A stretch of 64,000 nt of DNA from WJKK01 sp964638225 (GTDB taxonomy: Bacteria > Patescibacteriota > WWE3 > UBA101185 > UBA10185): assembly GCA_964638225.1 (NCBI GenBank), contig CAZWYL010000002.1, positions 1 to 64,000 on the forward strand, in the 5' to 3' direction. Made by a program: the position numbers and the translations under genes. Within the stretch, counting starts at the first letter, position 1, and every line of letters begins with the position of its first letter. Under the pieces are notes generated by a model that worked only from the letters and a program-made list of their open reading frames with translations, was not told the DNA's origin and did not search any database. Below are positions 61,912 to 64,000 of this stretch, in pieces.

Positions 61912-62298
61912 ATGAAAGACTGTATCTTTTGCAAAATAGCAAAAAAAGAAGCACCTGCCGAAGTAATCTGGGAAAATGATGATTTCATGGCTTTTCTAGA
62001 TATCTACCCTGTCGTACCGGGAGCTACCGTAGTAATACCGAAAAAACACTATGATAGCTACATAAAAAAAGTAGATAGGGAAGTGGTCTGCAATTTAATG
62101 GAAGTATGTAAAAAAGTGATGGATCTTCTTGATCGTAAACTAGAAGACAACGTGCAAACTAAACTAACTTTTGAAGGTCTAGAGGTTGCACATCTTCATG
62201 GAAAATTGTGGCCTATGTATCCTGGAGTAACAGAACAGATAAAGGGAAAAGCAGATCCAGAGGAACTTGCTCGGTTGGGTGAAAAAATTCGGGGCTAA
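61912..62298 (+). CDS. HIT-family protein with altered His triad
   Basis: 128 residues. CIFCKIAKKEAPAEVIWENDDFMAFLDI (start CxxC and hydrophobic strand) and VIPKKHYDSY are typical of HIT proteins. The triad, normally H-x-H-x-H, reads AHLHGKLWP, with Lys in place of the third His; the nucleophilic middle His is kept. Nucleotide hydrolysis or transfer may therefore be altered. TATAAT (61900-61905) is exactly six bases before the ATG. Confidence 0.92.
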   Translation: MKDCIFCKIAKKEAPAEVIWENDDFMAFLDIYPVVPGATVVIPKKHYDSYIKKVDREVVCNLMEVCKKVMDLLDRKLEDNVQTKLTFEGLEVAHLHGKLWPMYPGVTEQIKGKADPEELARLGEKIRG

Positions 62299-62353
62299 TT
62301 TCAAAAACAAACGGACACCTATTATATTCACAAGCGAAATATGCTAAAATCCT

Positions 62354-62556
62354 ATTGCTAAAGTTCGTGAGCAATCTGAGAGGTTGTTAAACAAACAACT
62401 CCTTTTGAGATCCGCGAGAATGCAAGCAATTTCTTGCAGAGATTGTAGATGTCTAGAGGTAGTTGTCAAAGTAGCAGGCTACTTTGGCAGCATAACGAAA
62501 TGCCGAGGGCATTATCGTTAAGCTTGAAAAGTTTCGCTTTGCAAAACTATTTCAAG
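62354..62556 (+). repeat. Series of hairpins between the HIT gene and tRNA-Leu
   Basis: Six local hairpins in 200 bases: ATTGCT/AGCAAT (62354-62375), GTTGTT/AACAAC (62383-62399), TGCAAG/CTTGCA (62421-62438), CAAAGTAG/CTACTTTG (62467-62486), TAACGA-A-ATGCC/GGCAT-TA-TCGTTA (62493-62520) and CTTGAA..AGTTT/AAACT..TTCAAG (62523-62556). A TAAAAT box with upstream TG at about 62342-62350 could start a transcript running through them into the tRNA. It is a candidate structured RNA or tRNA 5' leader. Confidence 0.45.
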
Positions 62557-62642
62557 GGCGAGTGGCGGAATTGGCATACGCGACAGACTTAAAATCTGTT
62601 GAGATTTATCTCGTGAGGGTTCGAGTCCCTCCTCGCCCACCA
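62556..62642 (+). tRNA. tRNA-Leu (anticodon TAA)
   Basis: 87 bases with encoded CCA and a class II variable arm (GAGATTTATCTC). Acceptor GGGCGAG / CTCGCCC, anticodon stem CAGA / TCTG with loop CTTAAAA, T-arm GAGGGTTCGAGTCCCTC. Reads TTA/TTG leucine codons. Confidence 0.95.
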
Positions 62643-62768
62643 AACACATCGTAAATCACCCAGATCTTATAAACTAAATTTCACATAGTATATAATTAAA
62701 CTGTTGAAAATATATGGGGATTTCCCCAAAACCCAAGCTGGAGAGCTTCAAAGGAGAAGGAGAAGAAA

Positions 62769-62969
62769 ATGCACGTTCTGACTCTAGAAGAGGTGGAAGA
62801 AATGGTCCGAGGTCACATCCTAATGGCTAGTGGTCGCGGAGAGAAAAAGAAAGGAAAACTAGAGATTACGGAAAGTAGGAACAACGTCATAGCTGTGATT
62901 AGATCCTGCTCACTCTCAATCCAGAACAAGGTCACCCACCGCTTGAAAAGGGGATACTATATCCCCTAA
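62769..62969 (+). CDS. 66-residue protein of unknown function flanked by inverted repeats
   Basis: Soluble, charged: an acidic helix (LTLEEVEEMVRGHILM), a basic turn (GRGEKKKGK), then strands and a basic end (HRLKRGYYIP). A doubled ribosome-binding site AAGGAGAAGGAG lies just before the ATG. GGGGATTTCC (62716-62725) upstream pairs with GGAAATCCCC (62975-62984) downstream, and a perfect 15-bp hairpin follows at 62998-63058. The gene end itself forms GGGGATA/TATCCCC. It belongs to the Shine-Dalgarno-led small-gene class. No family recognised. Confidence 0.6.
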   Translation: MHVLTLEEVEEMVRGHILMASGRGEKKKGKLEITESRNNVIAVIRSCSLSIQNKVTHRLKRGYYIP

Positions 62970-62997
62970 TACTAGGAAATCCCCCGAGGCTAGCTCA

Positions 62998-63058
62998 AGA
63001 GAACATCTTGCCCCAACACACTTACCATTAATATTATGGATAAGGCAAGATGTTCTCT
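62998..63058 (+). terminator. Perfect 15-bp hairpin after the 66-residue gene
   Basis: AGAGAACATCTTGCC 62998-63012 and GGCAAGATGTTCTCT 63044-63058 are exact inverted repeats; inside them TTA-CCAT / ATGG-A-TAA adds a second stem. No T tract follows on either strand, so it is terminator-like only by position. Confidence 0.65.
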
Positions 63059-63124
63059 CAGAACCTATCACAACAAGAACACTATTTAATACCCATCTAA
63101 CTTTTATCCATTATAATTCCATAT

Positions 63125-64000
63125 GTGCCCAAAACTAAAACAAACAAACAAATGGAAATCTCAACAGACAAACAAAAAATCTTAAAAAAATTAATCGCAT
63201 GGTATAAAAACCCGAATAAAAAACAATATGTAACCCTCGGTGGCTATGCTGGCACAGGGAAAACAACTTTAATAAGCATTTTTCGACATGCTCTCTATAA
63301 AACTGACCCTAAACTAAAGGTGGGTTTTGTAAGCTACACAGGAAAGGCAACCCGAATCTTGCAAAATAAAATTAATGAAAATCAGGCAATGTTTCCAAAC
63401 GATTCAGTGACCACTATTCACTCCTTAATTTACTCACCACTAACCAACAGCAAGGAGGAAATTATTGGGTGGGAAATTAAAGAAGACATAGACAAAGACT
63501 TCTTAATAATAGACGAAGCTTCCATGGTCAGTGAAAATATCTGGCACGACTTAAAAGCATATAAAAAACCGATTTTGGCAGTAGGGGATCATGGCCAATT
63601 ACCTCCGATAGGGGGAAAGTTCAATCTAATGAAAAACCCCAAGCTAAAGCTAACAAAAATCCACAGACAAGCAAAAGAAAATCCAATAATAGAAGTAGCA
63701 ACCCTGGCCAGAGAGGAAGGAAATATACCTGTAGAAAAATATGGGAGAGGAGTCATGAAATTAGATCGAAATTCTTGGGAAACTCAAGAAACAGTTACAC
63801 AACTCCTGGAGGAATACGATCAAAACACCATCATTTTGTGCGGTTACAACAACACGCGAGTTAAAATAAACAGTCAAATTAGAGCCTTCCTGGGCTATCA
63901 CACCCCGCACCCAGAACACGGCGATAGAGTAATATGCTTGAGAAACAATCATAAAGAAGGTCTTTTCAACGGAATGCTGGGCCAAATAATACACATAGAA
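63125..64000 (+). CDS. SF1B (RecD/Dda-like) DNA helicase, truncated at the window end
   Basis: 292 residues to the edge; the C-terminus is outside. A GTG start is used because TATAAT (63112-63117) lies seven bases before it in frame; an ATG at 63152 is an alternative. Motif I GGYAGTGKTTLIS (about 41-53), motif Ia SYTGKAT, TTIHSLIY, motif II LIIDEASMVS (about 128-137), motif III VGDHGQLPPIGG and motif IV-like IHRQ. Small stand-alone RecD2/Dda-type helicases act 5' to 3' in repair or replication restart, and are also found in phages. Confidence 0.88.
   Translation, partial: MPKTKTNKQMEISTDKQKILKKLIAWYKNPNKKQYVTLGGYAGTGKTTLISIFRHALYKTDPKLKVGFVSYTGKATRILQNKINENQAMFPNDSVTTIHSLIYSPLTNSKEEIIGWEIKEDIDKDFLIIDEASMVSENIWHDLKAYKKPILAVGDHGQLPPIGGKFNLMKNPKLKLTKIHRQAKENPIIEVATLAREEGNIPVEKYGRGVMKLDRNSWETQETVTQLLEEYDQNTIILCGYNNTRVKINSQIRAFLGYHTPHPEHGDRVICLRNNHKEGLFNGMLGQIIHIE

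Noticed and set aside
1..64000. UGA recoded as glycine, as in some CPR lineages
   Set aside because: Several complete, well-bounded genes end in TGA, including overlapping ATGA junctions (34032 and 51176), so UGA is a stop.
1..64000. CRISPR array, insertion sequence, prophage or integrase
   Set aside because: No regularly spaced direct repeats, transposase, capsid, terminase or integrase sequence was seen.

Overview
The window looks like a chromosomal scaffold from a small-genome bacterium of the Candidate Phyla Radiation (Patescibacteria). This is inferred from compact genes, AT-rich coding, a type IV pilus operon ordered PilB-PilC-pseudopilins, many short membrane proteins, a DUF2177 protein, a DUF2090 protein, a lone rescue release factor and a degenerate type IV secretion (T4SS)-like cluster. 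No marker gene fixes the lineage. UGA is used as a normal stop, so this is not a UGA-glycine lineage. There are four 100-N scaffold gaps (5456-5555, 47312-47411, 49876-49975, 56993-57092). No CRISPR array, insertion sequence, integrase or rRNA was seen.

Layout. 1-2300: a truncated gene, small unknown genes and a cold-shock protein. 2818-10865: a G+C-richer operon preceded by a predicted structured RNA and closed by an elaborate hairpin terminator. It encodes a soluble unknown, a two-helix membrane protein, a VirB6-like lipoprotein with a long acidic TPSG-repeat tail, a VirB3/PrgI-like protein, a VirB4-like ATPase, a lytic transglycosylase/NlpC-P60 enzyme and a membrane-anchored LysM protein. 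11088-33500: a second PilB-like ATPase, a secreted beta-propeller protein, transporters (lactate permease family, MgtE-like, P-type ATPase), NUDIX, a GGQ rescue factor, a PQQ-type sugar dehydrogenase, TspO, YjbQ, a PEBP protein and HtrA. 33600-50200: housekeeping and repair (Dus, LigA, XseAB, Y-family polymerase, pyruvate kinase), two triple-BON proteins, an OmpR-type regulator and a baeRF-like protein. 51117-59837: a two-component/type IV pilus operon (leader peptide, histidine kinase, two single-domain receivers, PilB, PilC, pilins, a PilM-like/LytR_C fusion, major pilin). 60423-64000: thioredoxin reductase, tRNA-Gly, tRNA-Arg, a HIT protein, tRNA-Leu, and a truncated RecD/Dda-like helicase.

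Two styles of expression signal stand out. About eighteen genes have a TATAAT-like -10 box exactly six bases before the start codon, and several more have seven, which implies leaderless mRNAs. A second class (the T4SS-like operon, the cold-shock gene and several dispersed small genes) has strong AGGAGG-type ribosome-binding sites, a higher G+C look, and usually a long imperfect hairpin at the 3' end. The leaderless spacing was used to choose several starts.

Most likely cooperation: the T4SS-like operon would build a cell-wall-penetrating secretion or attachment device, since it carries its own muralytic enzyme and LysM anchor. The pilus operon would be controlled by the kinase and receivers at its head. 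All functions are family-level inferences from sequence reading; no database search was run.
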